NCBI GenBank assembly: GCA_047967505.1
Contig: CM106541.1
Origin: Dipteris shenzhenensis
Lineage: Eukaryota; Polypodiophyta; Polypodiopsida; Gleicheniales
Strand: one strand, 5' to 3'
DNA: 64,000 nucleotides
Under the pieces are notes generated by a model, which ran no database searches, was not told where the DNA came from, and was given only the letters and a program-made list of their open reading frames with translations. The translations under genes were made by a program, and so were the position numbers. Shown piece after piece: positions 47,201 to 58,390 of this stretch (its first letter is position 1; every line of letters begins with the position of its first letter).

Positions 47201-47763
47201 CAGATAGAGTTGGCATACCACCAACTAGGCTACATGCAAGTGTGGGAAGGCATCCCTTGACTGACTGCACTGAGGGTAGACAGAGCATTTCCTGGGGCAG
47301 CCCTTTCTCGGGTTGTAGGTGCCGTTTGGAGCCTCAGATGATCTCGGATGGCTCTGGGCTAAACGAAGACCGTAGGCTAGTTGCTCTATTTTGTGTACCG
47401 GTTCTATCGTATGGTTGGTGGCCTATTTTGGGACCAACCCCAGTCGACCATTTTGGGCAGACTGGGTCAGTCACCCAATTGAGCCTAGCCGACTATGACT
47501 GGTGGCTATATAGGAGCAAGCCTGTGAAGCCCATTTTATCACTGGCTACAGCAACCCTGATTCCTTAGCATCCAGCCTCTGTCTTCTACTATTTCCAGCA
47601 TGCCATCAAAGCTTCTTTCATAGGAGCGCATGGTTGGGAGGTAGCGCCATCTATTATATCAGTTCTACAATATTCAAATTTCTGATTCTCCATACTATCT
47701 TGTTTTCTCTCTTGCGCATGAGATCATGTTATTTGTTGAGCACAGACGTATTATTTTCTTACA
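47201..47763 (+). repeat. Copia array LTR 3, right part (also 5' LTR of unit C)
   Basis: Completes LTR 3 (about 728 bp when the insertion is removed) and is followed immediately by PBS TGGTATCAGAGCTTGG at 47,764. Confidence 0.9.
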
Positions 47764-48700
47764 TGGTATCAGAGCTTGGACTCTAGCAAGAAGATTTGGT
47801 AGTGTGTTTCTATTTGCGAGCAGATTGTGAGAGATGGCCTAGCCCGCAAGACTACGAATCCCACCGTTCAGTGAAAGCGAAAAGTTGGACGACTCTAACT
47901 ATCCACTCTGCAAGTTCAAGATGAAGACCATCCTAAGTGCATACTAGCTTTGAGACACTACTACTGGGGTGGATGTGAGCCCAGTTGCGAGGCTAAATCC
48001 AGCCAATGCATGACAACAAATAGTATCAACTACGGATGAGATTCTCGCATGGACAAGAAGAAATGCAAATGCACTGTGTTCTATTGTCTGCAGTGTTAGT
48101 GATTCTGTCATGGCGTTAATTCAACATCTCACCACAACGGAGAAGGCATGGACGGTCTTGAAAAATCAGTACAAAGCCATGAATCAGATGCAGATTTAGA
48201 ATTTGGAGACTCAACTCATGAACGAGAAGTTGTCTGATGAGTCTGAAGCGGTAGAGAAGTTCATCACCAAGGTGAAGATTCCATGATCAGATGACTGTGA
48301 TTGGCATCACCATCACCAGCGAGAATCTACCATGAAGGTGCATACGAATTCTCCCACCAAAGTACGATGGTCTTGTTACGGCACTGAATATGCAAAACAG
48401 AAATCTGTCCCTCAACTTTGAGGATTTCAGCATGATGCTTCTAAAGGAGGAGATGCATCAAAAGACGAGGACTCGGCTTTCTAGACCGGATCAAAGAAAG
48501 GTAAGGGTAAGGACTCTGGTAACCCGTCTTCTTCTGATGATAAAAAGAGAAAGAAGAAGATCAAGCGCTTCTATTGCAACAAGGCAGGGCACAAGCAAAA
48601 TGAGTGCCAAAAGAAGATTGTAGATGAGAAGAACGGAGTAAAGAAACAGTCTAGCAATAGTGCGCAGGCATTATCAATAGAGCTGTTCGTCACAATTGAG
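47764..48700 (+). pseudogene. Copia unit C gag
   Basis: The same order as unit B, with frameshifts: SEKLDDSNYPLCKFKMK-type start, QLMNEKLSDESEA, NRNLSLNFEDFSMMLLKEEM, and a knuckle near 48,570 read as RFYCNKAGHKQNEC. The first ligand Cys is changed to Arg, while the position that is TAG in unit B is a sense codon here. Confidence 0.8.
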
Positions 48701-50323
48701 GAGATTTGCATGGAGGCAGTTCATGTACCTACGGATGAACCGTGGATCATTGACAGTGGTGCATCCCACCACATGACCAGTCCGAAGGATTGGTATACTT
48801 CTCTATAGCCGGTAGGGAATGACATCCTGGTAGCAGTCGGCAATGAAGCAAAATGTCTAGGAAAAGAAAAAGGTGCAATTGCTCTCGAGTCAGATGGAGT
48901 TGTAAAACAGTTGTCCCATGTTCTTTATGTGCTAGATATCAAGAGGAACTTGTTGTCTGTTTCTTTGATCACGGATCGGGACCTCAAAGTTCAATTCGAT
49001 AAGAATGGTGCACAGATCCTGGATCCTCAAGGAAAGGTCATTGGTAAAGGTACATGATGCAACAACATTTATCTACTCTCAGCTTTCAGTGCTCAAGCAG
49101 ATGTGAAGGACACTAATCTATGGAATGAGAGGTTTGGTCATATAAACCTTAGTTCTTTGAAGGAGATGCATAAAAGTGGAATGATTGTAGACCTACCAAA
49201 AATTTCAGATCTACCTGATGTATGTGAAGCTTGCATGATGGGCAAGCAGCATGGGTAGCCCTTTCCTAAAGAGGCCAGTAGGGCAAAGGCTCCTCTAGAG
49301 CTCATTCACATGGACCTATGCAGAAATATGGAGACAGAAGCTTTGGGTGGTTCCTAATACTTCATGACGCTAATCGACGACTATAGTAGAAGGATATGGA
49401 TATACTTCCTAAAGACAAAAGATGAGGCTTTCAGTAGGTTCAAGGAATGGCATGTAATAGTCGAGAAAGAATCGGGGAGGAAGATGAAGAAGTTGAGATC
49501 AGATAGAGGTGGAGAGTTCACATCGACTGAATTTGAAAGTTACTCCAAAAGTCAGAGGATCAAGTGGCAAAAACCCCTGCCACATACATCACAACAAAAT
49601 GGAGTAGCAGAACGCAAGATGTGTGTCATCTGCAAAATGGGCCGGAGTATGATGAAAGGGAAAGATTTGTCAAAGACTTTCTGGGCTGAAGCATGTAACA
49701 CTACAGTTTACATCCTGAATCGTAGCTACATGAAGGATGTGAAGAGAATGACTCCACTGCAAGCCTTTTCTGGTAAGAAACCTTCAGCTGCACATTTCAG
49801 AGTTTTTGGATGTGACTGTTTTGTGCATGTCCCTGATGCTACCAGGACCAAATGGGAACTGAAGAGCCGGAAGTGTATTTTCTTGGGCTACAATGAAGAG
49901 GCGAAGGGTTACCATCTCTATAACCCTGTTACCAAGAAGGTAATTGTAAGTCACGATGTGGTCTTCTCAGAACAGCCGTATCAATTAGAGGAGGATGCTT
50001 CCTTCCCAGACAACCAAGACCAGGATATCCATCCAATGCCACCACCAACAGTAGACCGAACTCCCCCAATGGTGCTTGGGAGGATTCAAGACAAAGAAGA
50101 CAAAGAAGAGCCTGCAGAACCACAATGGCAACGACCATTCTTGAAGTGGGTAAAGCAGCTTTTGGATGGCAGAGAACCTCCAGCCATTGAGGAGGAACCA
50201 TCTGAACACCGCCGATCCAAGAGATTAGAGGAGCAAAGAAGGGCACAGGAACACTTGGTCAACTATGATTTGATGACAGAAGTGATCTGTGCTGATGAAC
50301 CCAAGTGTCTTGAAGAGGCATAG
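48700..50323 (+). pseudogene. Copia unit C protease and integrase, best preserved copy
   Basis: The protease motif IIDSGASHHMT (about 48,750) is canonical. Pre-integrase (LWNERFGHINLSSLKEM, CEACMMGKQHG followed by TAG) leads to an uninterrupted 319-codon integrase frame from 49,364. This contains TLIDDYSRRIWIYFLK, KLRSDRGGEFTS (Asp kept), HTSQQNGVAERK, FGCDCFVHVPDATRTKWELK, SRKCIFLGYNEEAKGYHLYN and SHDVVFSEQPYQLEEDASF. A linker rich in Glu/Pro follows. TAG near 48,808 and 49,257 and TGA near 49,055 interrupt the protease part. Confidence 0.87.
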
Positions 50324-51855
50324 GGTGATGATAGGTGGATAGAGGCTATGCAGTCAAAGTATGGCTCCATAATGAAGAGAAACACGTGGGACCTTGTGGA
50401 TCGACCACCAAAATGCAAGGTAATCAGAACCAAGTGCGTGTATAAGGCCAAGTACAAGTCCGACGGCACGTTGGATAAGTACAAGGCTCGGCTCGTGGCA
50501 AAAGGATTTGCACAGGTACATCGTTTTGATTATCAAGATACTTTTGCTCCCATAGCTCCACTAACCACAATTTGCAGTGTTTTGGCTTTAGTTGCCCAGG
50601 GAAGTTGGCCCATGTTTTAGATGGATGTGAAATCCACCTTTCTGAATGGAGATCTCAAGGAGGAGGTATACGTGGAACAACCACCAGATTTTGAGATCTC
50701 GGGTTCAAAAGGTAAAGTGTGTAAACTGAAGAAGGCACTTTGGGGCGGGCTAAAATAGGCCCCATGAATGTGGTAGGAGTGAATCGATGCCTACTTTCTA
50801 CAAAACAGGTTTAGGAGGAGCCCATCTGATGCAAATTTGTATATCTTCAGAGAAGGAGGCAGGTGTATGATTATGGTCCTTTATGTGGACGACCTTGTCA
50901 TAACAAGGAACCATGAAGAGAAGATCTTGCAGACGAAGCATTTGCTAGGAAGAGAGTTTGAAATGATAGACCTCAGACTGATGCATTTGTGTTTGGGGAT
51001 TGAAGTTTGGCAAGAGCCCATACAAATCTTCATTTCACAGCTGAAGTATGTTGGAGAGATACTGAAGGCATTTGGCATGGCTGAGTGCAAGACAGTTGGT
51101 ACCCCTATGGAGGTTGACACGAAGCTCTCAAATGAGGATTCATCACCATTGGTGGATGAAGCAAAGTACAAAAGGCTTGTGGGAAGCTTGATTTACCTAT
51201 GTAACACATGGCCGGACATCAGTTTTGCGACTGGTATACTGAGCAGGTTTTCCAATAAGCTCTAGGAGAACCATTGGAGGCAGGGATGCGGGTGCTAAAA
51301 TACATCACAAAGGCACACTTGATTATGGCATCACCTATACCAAGGAAACATCTTGACCGGATTCTGTGACTCGGATTGGGCAGGGGAGACGTGGACAGTA
51401 GGAGATCAGTGATAGGATACTGTTTCTCACTTGGATTGGGAGTTGTGTCATGGGTCAGCAAGAAGCAATCCATAATTGCTCTTTCTTCTACCGAGGTCGA
51501 GTACAAATCTGCATGCTTTGCTTCTTGCGAGGCAATGTGGTTGAGGAGGATTTTGGGGGACATGGGTATAGTGTAGAACAAGCCCACACAGTTATCATGT
51601 GACAATCAGAGTTGCATGGCGATTGCAAAGAGCCTGGTGTTCCACACTCGCACAAAACACATTGAGATTCAATATCACTTTGTACGCGAGCTCATCATGG
51701 ATGGAGAGTTCGACTTGGTGTATTGTCTGACTACAGAGAATGCTACGGACATCATCACGAAGGCTCTTGGAAGAGACTTGCTAGAGAGGCATCTTCATCG
51801 ACTTGGCATTGGGTCGACAAAGTAAGTTCACTTGCGGGTGGACATTGAGGGGGGG
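50324..51855 (+). pseudogene. Copia unit C RT and RNase H
   Basis: [69 protein letters not shown], then a frameshifted stretch to REGGRCMIMVLYVDDLVIT (catalytic box intact). RNase H: VDSRRSVIGYCFSLGLGVVS, ALSSTEVEYKSACFASCEA, MAIAKSLVFHTRTKHI and DIITKALGRDLLERHLHRL. TAG codons at about 50,321, 50,618, 50,756, 51,264 and 51,574 replace CAG or TGG seen in sister units. Confidence 0.85.
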
Positions 51856-52671
51856 TGTTAGATATCAATGCTCCACTCTTGTGTAACTACATGGGAACCA
51901 GCTAGCTCTACTTATAAGCCCCCCCATATGAGGAGAAGGCATTTGAGTAGCTCGGTTATCTGGTAGGTCCTGGTTTGGACACCAAATGGGGGACATGTGT
52001 GGCCTGATGGCTAGACAACTTCAGATAGAGTTGGCACACCGCCAACTAGGCTACATGCAAGTGTGGGAAAGCATCCCTTGACTGACCGCACTGAGGGTAG
52101 ATGAAGCATTTCTTGGGGTAGCCCCACTCTCAAGTCGTGGGGCCCGTTTGGAGCCTCAGATGATCCCAGATGGCTCTAGGCCAAATGGAGACGTAGGTTA
52201 GTTGCTCTATTTTGCACACCGGTTCTATCGTATGGTCGGTGGCCTATTTCAGGACGAACCCCAGTTCACCGTTTTAGGTAGACTTGGTTGGTCACCCAAT
52301 TGAGCCTAACCAACTATGACTGGTGGCTATATAAGAGCAAGCCTATGAAGCCCATTTTATCACTAGCTACAGCAACCCTGATTCCTTAGCATCCAGCCTC
52401 CGTCTTCTACTGTTTCTAGCATGCCATCGAAGCTTCTTTATAAGGAGTGCCTACAGCAACCCTGATTCCTTAGCATCCAGCCTCCGTCTTCTACTGTTTC
52501 TAGCATGCCATCGAAGCTTCTTTATAAGGAGTGCACGGTTCGGAGGTAGCACCATCTATTGTATCAGTTCTATAGTAATTAAATTTTTTATTCTCCATAC
52601 TATCTTGTTTTCTCTCTTGCGTACAAGATCCTATTATCTCTTGAGCATAGACATTGTATTATTTTCTTACA
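51856..52671 (+). repeat. Copia array LTR 4 (terminal, complete)
   Basis: The only uninterrupted LTR of the array, 816 bp including an internal 84-bp tandem duplication, otherwise about 732 bp. It begins TGTTAGATATCAATGC, has TATATAAG at about 52,328 as a likely TATA box, and ends 'ttcttaca'. No PBS follows, so this is the right boundary of the array. Confidence 0.92.
52367..52534 (+). repeat. 84-bp tandem duplication in LTR 4
   Basis: Two identical-looking 84-bp units start 'ctacagcaaccctgatt', at 52,367 and 52,451, just downstream of the TATA-like box. The other LTRs have one copy. Confidence 0.92.
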
Positions 52672-52952
52672 TGTAGCCCATGGGTTACCATAGTAGATTC
52701 ACTTCCAATTAACTTAATCCATTCCTTACGAGGCCCTTTTGAGACCCCCAATCTCCCCTAATGTGTACATTTTACATAGCATATGTAACATCTTCATCTT
52801 TCATTGAGCATATTGCATGTGACATTTTCATCTTGTGTCCCAGGTCACACATCTTGAACTCACAAATATTGAATTTGATACATGCAGACTTTGCATACTA
52901 TTACACTCTGAGCATTTATCTGTACTACACTATTTGAATACACTATCCAAAA
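52672..52952. other. Flank right of the copia array, no gene seen
   Basis: AT-rich sequence without recognisable features, leading to the ATG at 52,953. Confidence 0.5.
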
Positions 52953-54126
52953 ATGTCACATGGAGATGATACTCCTACTCCACACAAGGAGGATGAAGTC
53001 TCCAGAAGAGTAGGCAAGCATCCATTGATGCAAGAGGAGGCTCGACGTGTCGAACATCAATGCTTATAGTTCGAGTGGCTATGTAGGGTAGCCGGCACAC
53101 CACCCGAGCATGTTCTAGACTATTTCATGTACATCCATGTATGCTCAACTTGGAGGTTTTTATGTTTAAGAACTCAATTTTTGTCTGAAGATATTGTCGA
53201 TAAGTATCTATGACAAACTAGCAATAAACACCATGGATGTTGGTTTTGTAGGCATGCAATGGAAAGAAGTAAACAAGCTGGTCTCCAAAAAGGAGATTTT
53301 GGAAATCTGGCCCTAATAGGTCGATGAAGAGGTAGCCTAAGGTAGCTAGGCAAGGAGATGCAAAAGAAGAGAGGGAGATGGAAGCACCCCAACCCAAGAT
53401 TTGGGCTAGCACAACAGGAGATGGAAGATAGCCAATTGCCTATACAAATGGATTTGGAAAAATGACAGGCAAATCTGAAGGATATGGAAAGGCCCCACAC
53501 CATAATGAAGTGGCGATGTACTTTGCCAAATGCTTGTATGTGCACTTCATTAAGGGTATATAGGTGGTTTTGTCATCTTATAAGGACAAGCGTACATGTG
53601 GTTATACAGAACTACCCAGTCACAATTGTCCACGGCATTGGAGGGTACACGTGGACCACTCAAGCAACAAGTGGCACAACTCTGTGAAGAGAATGTAGCT
53701 CAGTTTGAGCAAGTCTGATGTCCAGAAATAGAAAGACCAAGAACCGAGCTAGACTTGTAGAATGAGATTACTGCTCTACATGTCCAATTGAAGAGCCTGG
53801 AGGACCTTAACACACGGTTGTAGCAAGAGGACTATGAAGCATGTGCAACACTAATTAGAGATGCGAGCGTGGAGGTGCCATTAGCTATTTGTTGGCATCC
53901 ATCTTCTCAACCATATGACGTGCAATTCCTTCCCTCCAATAGCCCAGACAATGGTTTGTGCCCAATATGCCAGTGTTTGTGTGATAATTGTACTAGCTAT
54001 TACTCTCTGCCTTGCGGCCATAAATTTCATCTTTATTGTCTAGTAGATTACTTGGCAAATAGATCAATTTGTCCACTTTATAAAGCCCAACTATCAATGG
54101 CATTATACATGGTGTTGGGCTTAGGA
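52953..54126 (+). pseudogene. Eroded coiled-coil and RING-finger gene
   Basis: A reading frame from ATG 52,953 starts SHGDDTPTPHKEDEVSRRVG. It continues with stops (TAG, TGA) through a charged segment. Further on, with frame changes, there is a heptad-like coiled coil (LKQQVAQLCEEN, ITALHVQLKSLEDLNTRL) where TAG repeatedly sits at expected Gln positions. The end (53,860-54,126) is a RING-H2-like finger: CPIC, then SYYSLPCGHKFHLYCLVDYL and ICPLY, with the last Cys changed to Tyr. RING fingers recruit ubiquitin-conjugating enzymes. The original gene may have been a host E3 ligase-like gene or a transposon-carried copy. It is non-functional now. Gene limits are approximate. Confidence 0.5.
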
Positions 54127-54619
54127 TAGTTGTATCGAGGACCATGACATTGAATGATGTTATACATTCTCTTATGGCAAGAGTAGCCAAAAATGACATG
54201 GATGGTGACATACGAGCTTATGTGATTGATGGGGAAAAGAATCTATAGGCAACAATTGTAAATGGGTGAAGGAGGGTGACAAAATCTCTATAAAAGGAGC
54301 CCTCCTCTCCCTTGTTCATCATCTCTTCCACCATTAGGCCTCATGTTGCTGTAGCTCTAGTCTCCTCAAGCCTCTTCCATGAGCCTTCTCTCCCTCTTGT
54401 AGATATTCTCTTATGTAAACTCTTGAGTCCATCTCTCTCTAGTTCATTCTATCTGTATGAGTAGTCTTGGAGCTTTTGCTCCCTCTTGTACGTATGAAAC
54501 CTCTTCTTCTCCCTTGTGTTTATAGTATTTTGAGCTACATTGGAGTGGAGTCTCACTCTATTGGTAATGAAGGTCACTTCAGGTTCTCTCTCTTGAGTGT
54601 CTCTTTCCTTTTTCCATTG
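54127..54619 (+). promoter_or_regulatory. TATA-containing, pyrimidine-rich segment (possible LTR or promoter)
   Basis: 'ctataaaagg' at about 54,292 is followed by CT-rich leader-like sequence with 'tctctctcttgag' blocks up to the CACTA insertion. A solo or broken LTR is possible (a TG start near 54,258), but no partner or PBS was identified. The sequence probably resumes at 58,423. Confidence 0.35.
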
Positions 54620-54648
54620 CACTACAAGGCATAGGCCCTTTTTCGACG
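54620..54648 (+). repeat. Left terminal inverted repeat of CACTA element 2
   Basis: 29 bp, three mismatches to the right terminus. Confidence 0.93.
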
Positions 54649-54710
54649 GTTATGCACTGACATTTAGAACGCGCAGGGCGCTAATCATCAGTATGCAAAG
54701 CGGGCTTAAA

Positions 54711-54853
54711 AAGTGTCACTATATAGTGACACTTTTATAAACTTCACTATATAGCAACACTTTTATAAACGTCGCTATATAGCAACATTTATAAAAGTGT
54801 CGCTATATAGCGACACTTGCCAAACTTGTATAAGGTCATTATATACCGACATT
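54711..54853. repeat. Left subterminal palindromic repeats (TATAG-type)
   Basis: Five copies of TGTCGCTATATAGCGACA-like palindromes, some degenerate (e.g. GTCACTATATAGTGACAC, with paired changes preserving symmetry), about 30 bp apart. Confidence 0.9.
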
Positions 54854-54923
54854 TTACAGAGAGTTTTTTTCCCCATACCAACCTTTGAAGATAGTTTTAC
54901 CCAATGACAAAAAAAAATTCTTT

Positions 54924-55760
54924 TCATACATGTTTAATCCTTTGAATGAATAAAAGTACAAGAGCATGTACATCAAGTTTGAAGCTCATATATTTATGTC
55001 CATGTTTGAGACTTAGCTTCATCTGAGCCAAGTCTAGTGTGCCAAACAAGTCTATCTCCAACTCTATACTAAGTTGATCTCCTATATCATCATCGTACTC
55101 TAGCATCGTACATTCACCATAAACTTGATCATCTTCTTCAATAAAGCCGGGTGATTCTTGATGATTGTCATCTTCTTCCTCAATATCGTGATCTCCATCT
55201 TCCTCCCATATGATGTCATTATGCACATATTCCTCTTGGCTCATATTGTGATCTTCATCTTCTTCTCTAAATCCATCTGGATCAATTGGATCCGGCATTG
55301 GTAGTGGCATCTCCATATCCACATCTCTATCTTCATATCCACATTAGTAGTGTGAAGGTATACGCACACCACCCTCCTCATCCTATCTCAAGCTTCCGTG
55401 TAAATATAAGATCTTGTCTCAAGATTTTGTGTTGTGTACGCATGCAATATTAATCACGAACTCAAATAGCATTGACTTTCCGATGATCCATCACCATGTG
55501 TACCACCAACAGTGGGTATTGGTTTGGGCTCCTCCCCATACATCCTCAAGTGGCACATGACAATACGGCATTGATGTCATACTTCTCGCTTGCAATGAGT
55601 AGAATGACAATACAACCTCTCCGTAAGCCACTATGCACTCCCGAGCATTGGCGCATCATCTGACAAGCTTTCACTCGTCCCTTCCATCTGCACACCTCCA
55701 AAGTCATAACACAAAATGCAAGGAAATCCATTAAGATCCAAAAAATAGCCACCCATGAGC
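54924..55760 (-). pseudogene. Minus-strand ORFs of CACTA 2: acidic tail, probable tnp2 C-terminus
   Basis: The main frame (55,322-54,924, 132 codons) is very acidic: FREEDEDHNMSQEEY, IIWEEDGDHDIEEEDDNHQE and YDDDIGDQLSIELEIDLFG. Its position just inside the left end and its composition parallel the acidic C-terminal tail of the DUF4216-containing gene at 26.4-27.3 kb. Upstream on the same strand, 55,752-55,546 is a Cys-containing frame I do not recognise. No catalytic tnp2 motif remains. Assignment as a tnp2 C-terminal remnant is inference. Confidence 0.45.
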
Positions 55761-55811
55761 GCCTTCCCTCTCTTCTTAAATCAAGTGCCTTGAACTAACA
55801 CTTTTAAGGTA

Positions 55812-55990
55812 TAAGTGTCACTATATAGTGACACTTAGGGTTAAAGGTCGCTATATAGTGACTTTTTAAAGTGTCACTATATAGCAACACTTTTAGGGTA
55901 TGAGTCGCTATATAGCGACACTCATAGGGTATGAGTGTCGCTATATAGCAATGCTTTTAGGATATAAGTGTCGCTATATAGCGACGTTGG
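55812..55990. repeat. Central cluster of the palindromic subterminal motif
   Basis: About six copies of the TATAG palindrome (GTCGCTATATAGCGAC and variants) lie between the minus-strand ORFs and a plus-strand leader-like segment. This mirrors the central cluster of CACTA element 1 at 7.6-7.8 kb. Confidence 0.88.
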
Positions 55991-56019
55991 GAGAGTAAAA
56001 TCCGAAACGCTGCGCGACG

Positions 56020-56568
56020 CCATCTTTCACAACTCTATTATGAGAAAAGCAAAAATCTCTCCTCCCACACTTTCCTCCTCTATTCGGTGACCTCACTTTC
56101 CTCCTCTATTTCCCACACTCCTCACCCCTACCAAGCCCCTCTCCCATTGACACTTGTGCTCCCTCTCTACCCTTCTCCCTCTCTACTTGTGTGAAAGGAA
56201 GTTTTTCAAGAAGGTGTGTCTCTTTACGCAATGTAGGTTCATTTTTTGTGAGATTTCATTTTGTGAGAGTCGAAGCATGTTTCTTCTTGCATTGCTAAGC
56301 CTATGTGCTAATTTTCATGCCTGATTTTCAGAGATTAAGGACAAAAAACGAGATTTGCTCTTCTCTTTTTGGTATTTCTCTTCCTTCTTTTTCCCTTCCT
56401 TTCGTGCTTTCTCCTTGTTTGTAGGCTTATGCTTGTCCCCTCAATCTAATCCCTTAGGAAAGTTACTTCTCCAAACTCCTCCTTCCTCTAACTAGTTATC
56501 TGAAAAATGGTTTGTTTCCTCTCTGTTGTAGGGTCAGTCCATGAAACATCGAGGGGACTTTTCTAGGT
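56020..56568 (+). other. Leader-like plus-strand segment with splice donor
   Basis: Pyrimidine-rich start followed by ordinary-complexity sequence and a donor-like CTAG/GTAAGA at 56,566. The order parallels 18.9-19.06 kb: leader, splice donor, then asymmetric array. It is probably the 5' end of the rightward gene whose body has been deleted. Confidence 0.4.
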
Positions 56569-56639
56569 AAGAAAGTGCTTCTTCTTTTTTCCTTTTTTTA
56601 TTCCCATTATTTGCATTAGTCTGTAGCTAGCGCTTTAAG

Positions 56640-57995
56640 TGCTAGCTGCAGTGATGGGCATAGGAACCCTTTCTTCCCCTCTCTTCTCTTATTCCCTCTT
56701 CTTTCTCTCTTTTCCTCTTTTCCTCCCTCTTTTCCCCCTCTTTTCCTCCCTCTCTTATTTCCTCTTCTTCCTCTCTTTTCTTCTTTTCCCCTCTCTTTTT
56801 TCATTCTCTTTTCCCCTCTTCCTTCCTCTTCCTTCTCTTCTTTTCCCCTCTTATTTCCTCTCTTTCATCCTCTTTTCTCTTCTTTTCATAAGCATATGCA
56901 TTTGCCTATGCTTATGCTCATATGCTTATGCTTATGCTTATGCATGAGCATATGCTCATATGCTCATATGCTTTTCCCCTCTCTTTTTTCTTCTCTTTTT
57001 CCCTCTGCTTTCTCTTCTTTTCCCCTCTCTTATTTCCTCTCTTTGATAATCTTTTCTCGTCTTTTCATAAGCATATCATTTGCCTATGCATATGCATGAG
57101 CATATGCTCATATGCTCATATGCTCATGCATAAGCATAAGCATATTCTTTCTCTTTTTCCCTCTCTTTTCTTCTTTTCCCCTCTCTTTTTTCCTTCTCTT
57201 TTCCCCTCTTTCTTTCTCTTCTTTCTCTACTTTTTCCCTCTCTTATTTCCTCTCTTTCATCCTCTTTTCTCTTCTTTTCATAAGCATATTCATTTGTCTA
57301 TGTATCTCTCTTATAAGCTTATGATTATGCATGAGCATATGCTCATATGCTCATGCATAAGCATAAGCATATGCTTTCTCTCTTTTTCTCTTTTTTCTCT
57401 ACTTTTCTTCTTTTCTCCTCTATTTTCTTATTTTCCACTCTTCTTTTTCATTCTCTTATGCTTATGCTTATGCTCTTTTCCCCTCTCTTTTTTCATTCTT
57501 TTTCCCCCTCTTCCTTCCTCTTCCTTCTCTTCTTTTCCCTTCTCTTATTTCCTCTCTTTCATCCTCTTTTCTCTTCTTTCCATAAGCATATGCATTTGCC
57601 TATGTTTATGCTCATATGCTTATTCTTATGCATGAGCATATGCTCATATGCTCATATGCTTTTCCCCTCTCTTTTTTCCTTCTCTTTTCTCATCTTCCTT
57701 CTCTTCTTTTTCCCTCTCTTATTTTCTCTCTTTCATCCTCTCTTCTATTCTTTTCATAAGCATATGCATTTGCCTATGCTTATGCTCATATGCCTATGCT
57801 TATTCATGAGCATATGCTCATATGCTTTTCCCCTCTCTTTTTTCCTTCTCTTTTCCCCTCTTTCTTTCTCTTCTTTCTCTTCTTTTTCCCTCTCTTATTT
57901 CCTCTCTTTCATTTTCTTTCTCTTCTTTTCATAAGCATATGCTTTCTCTCTTTTTCTCCTTTTTCCCCTCTTTTCTTCTTTTCTCCTCTCTTTCA
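56640..57995 (+). repeat. Polypyrimidine array interrupted by ATGC palindrome blocks
   Basis: Six or seven units combine 100-180 bp of nearly pure C/T (cttttcccctctcttttttc...) with blocks of about 60-90 bp of overlapping palindromes built from 'gcatatgctcatatg', 'catgagcatatgctcatg' and 'cataagcatatg'. Blocks lie near 56,887-56,970, 57,066-57,147, 57,278-57,372, 57,455-57,475, 57,580-57,660, 57,755-57,827 and 57,929-57,945. Hydrophobic Phe/Leu/Ser frames across it are composition artefacts. H-DNA (triplex) and cruciform potential is high. Confidence 0.92.
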
Positions 57996-58216
57996 AAAGG
58001 GTAATTTTGTAACAAACAATGTTGTATATCTTTGACATGTATCTGCTTCTGTCGCTCGGCTCGTTTGAGCGATTTTGTATCACCCTTTTCACAAAGAAAA
58101 TTTTGTAACAAACAACATTCTTTTGAATTACTTTAAAAAAAAACATTAGTGGGGCAAAACAGGTCTTGTTGTGGCCCTATTTAGCCCCACTAATGTTTTT
58201 TTTAAGCTTCTATTAA

Positions 58217-58330
58217 TCATCGCTATATAGCGACATTTACCAGTGTCGCTATATAGCGATGTTTATTAGTGTCACTATATAGCGACGCTTATATAGCGAT
58301 ATTTATATAGCAACCGTTCTTTTTTAACAC
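58217..58330. repeat. Right subterminal palindromic repeats
   Basis: About five TATAG-type motifs (cgctatatagcga), about 25-30 bp apart, lie within 200 bp of the right terminus. Confidence 0.9.
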
Positions 58331-58390
58331 TAATAGCGACATTTTTGCGCCCGTCAAAAAAAACTTTTATGTAAAAAAGATCGGTATTTT

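Noticed and set aside
56639-58035. Long hydrophobic Phe/Leu/Ser frames resembling membrane proteins
   Set aside because: They come from the polypyrimidine array, in which all three plus-strand frames are open. No conserved domain.
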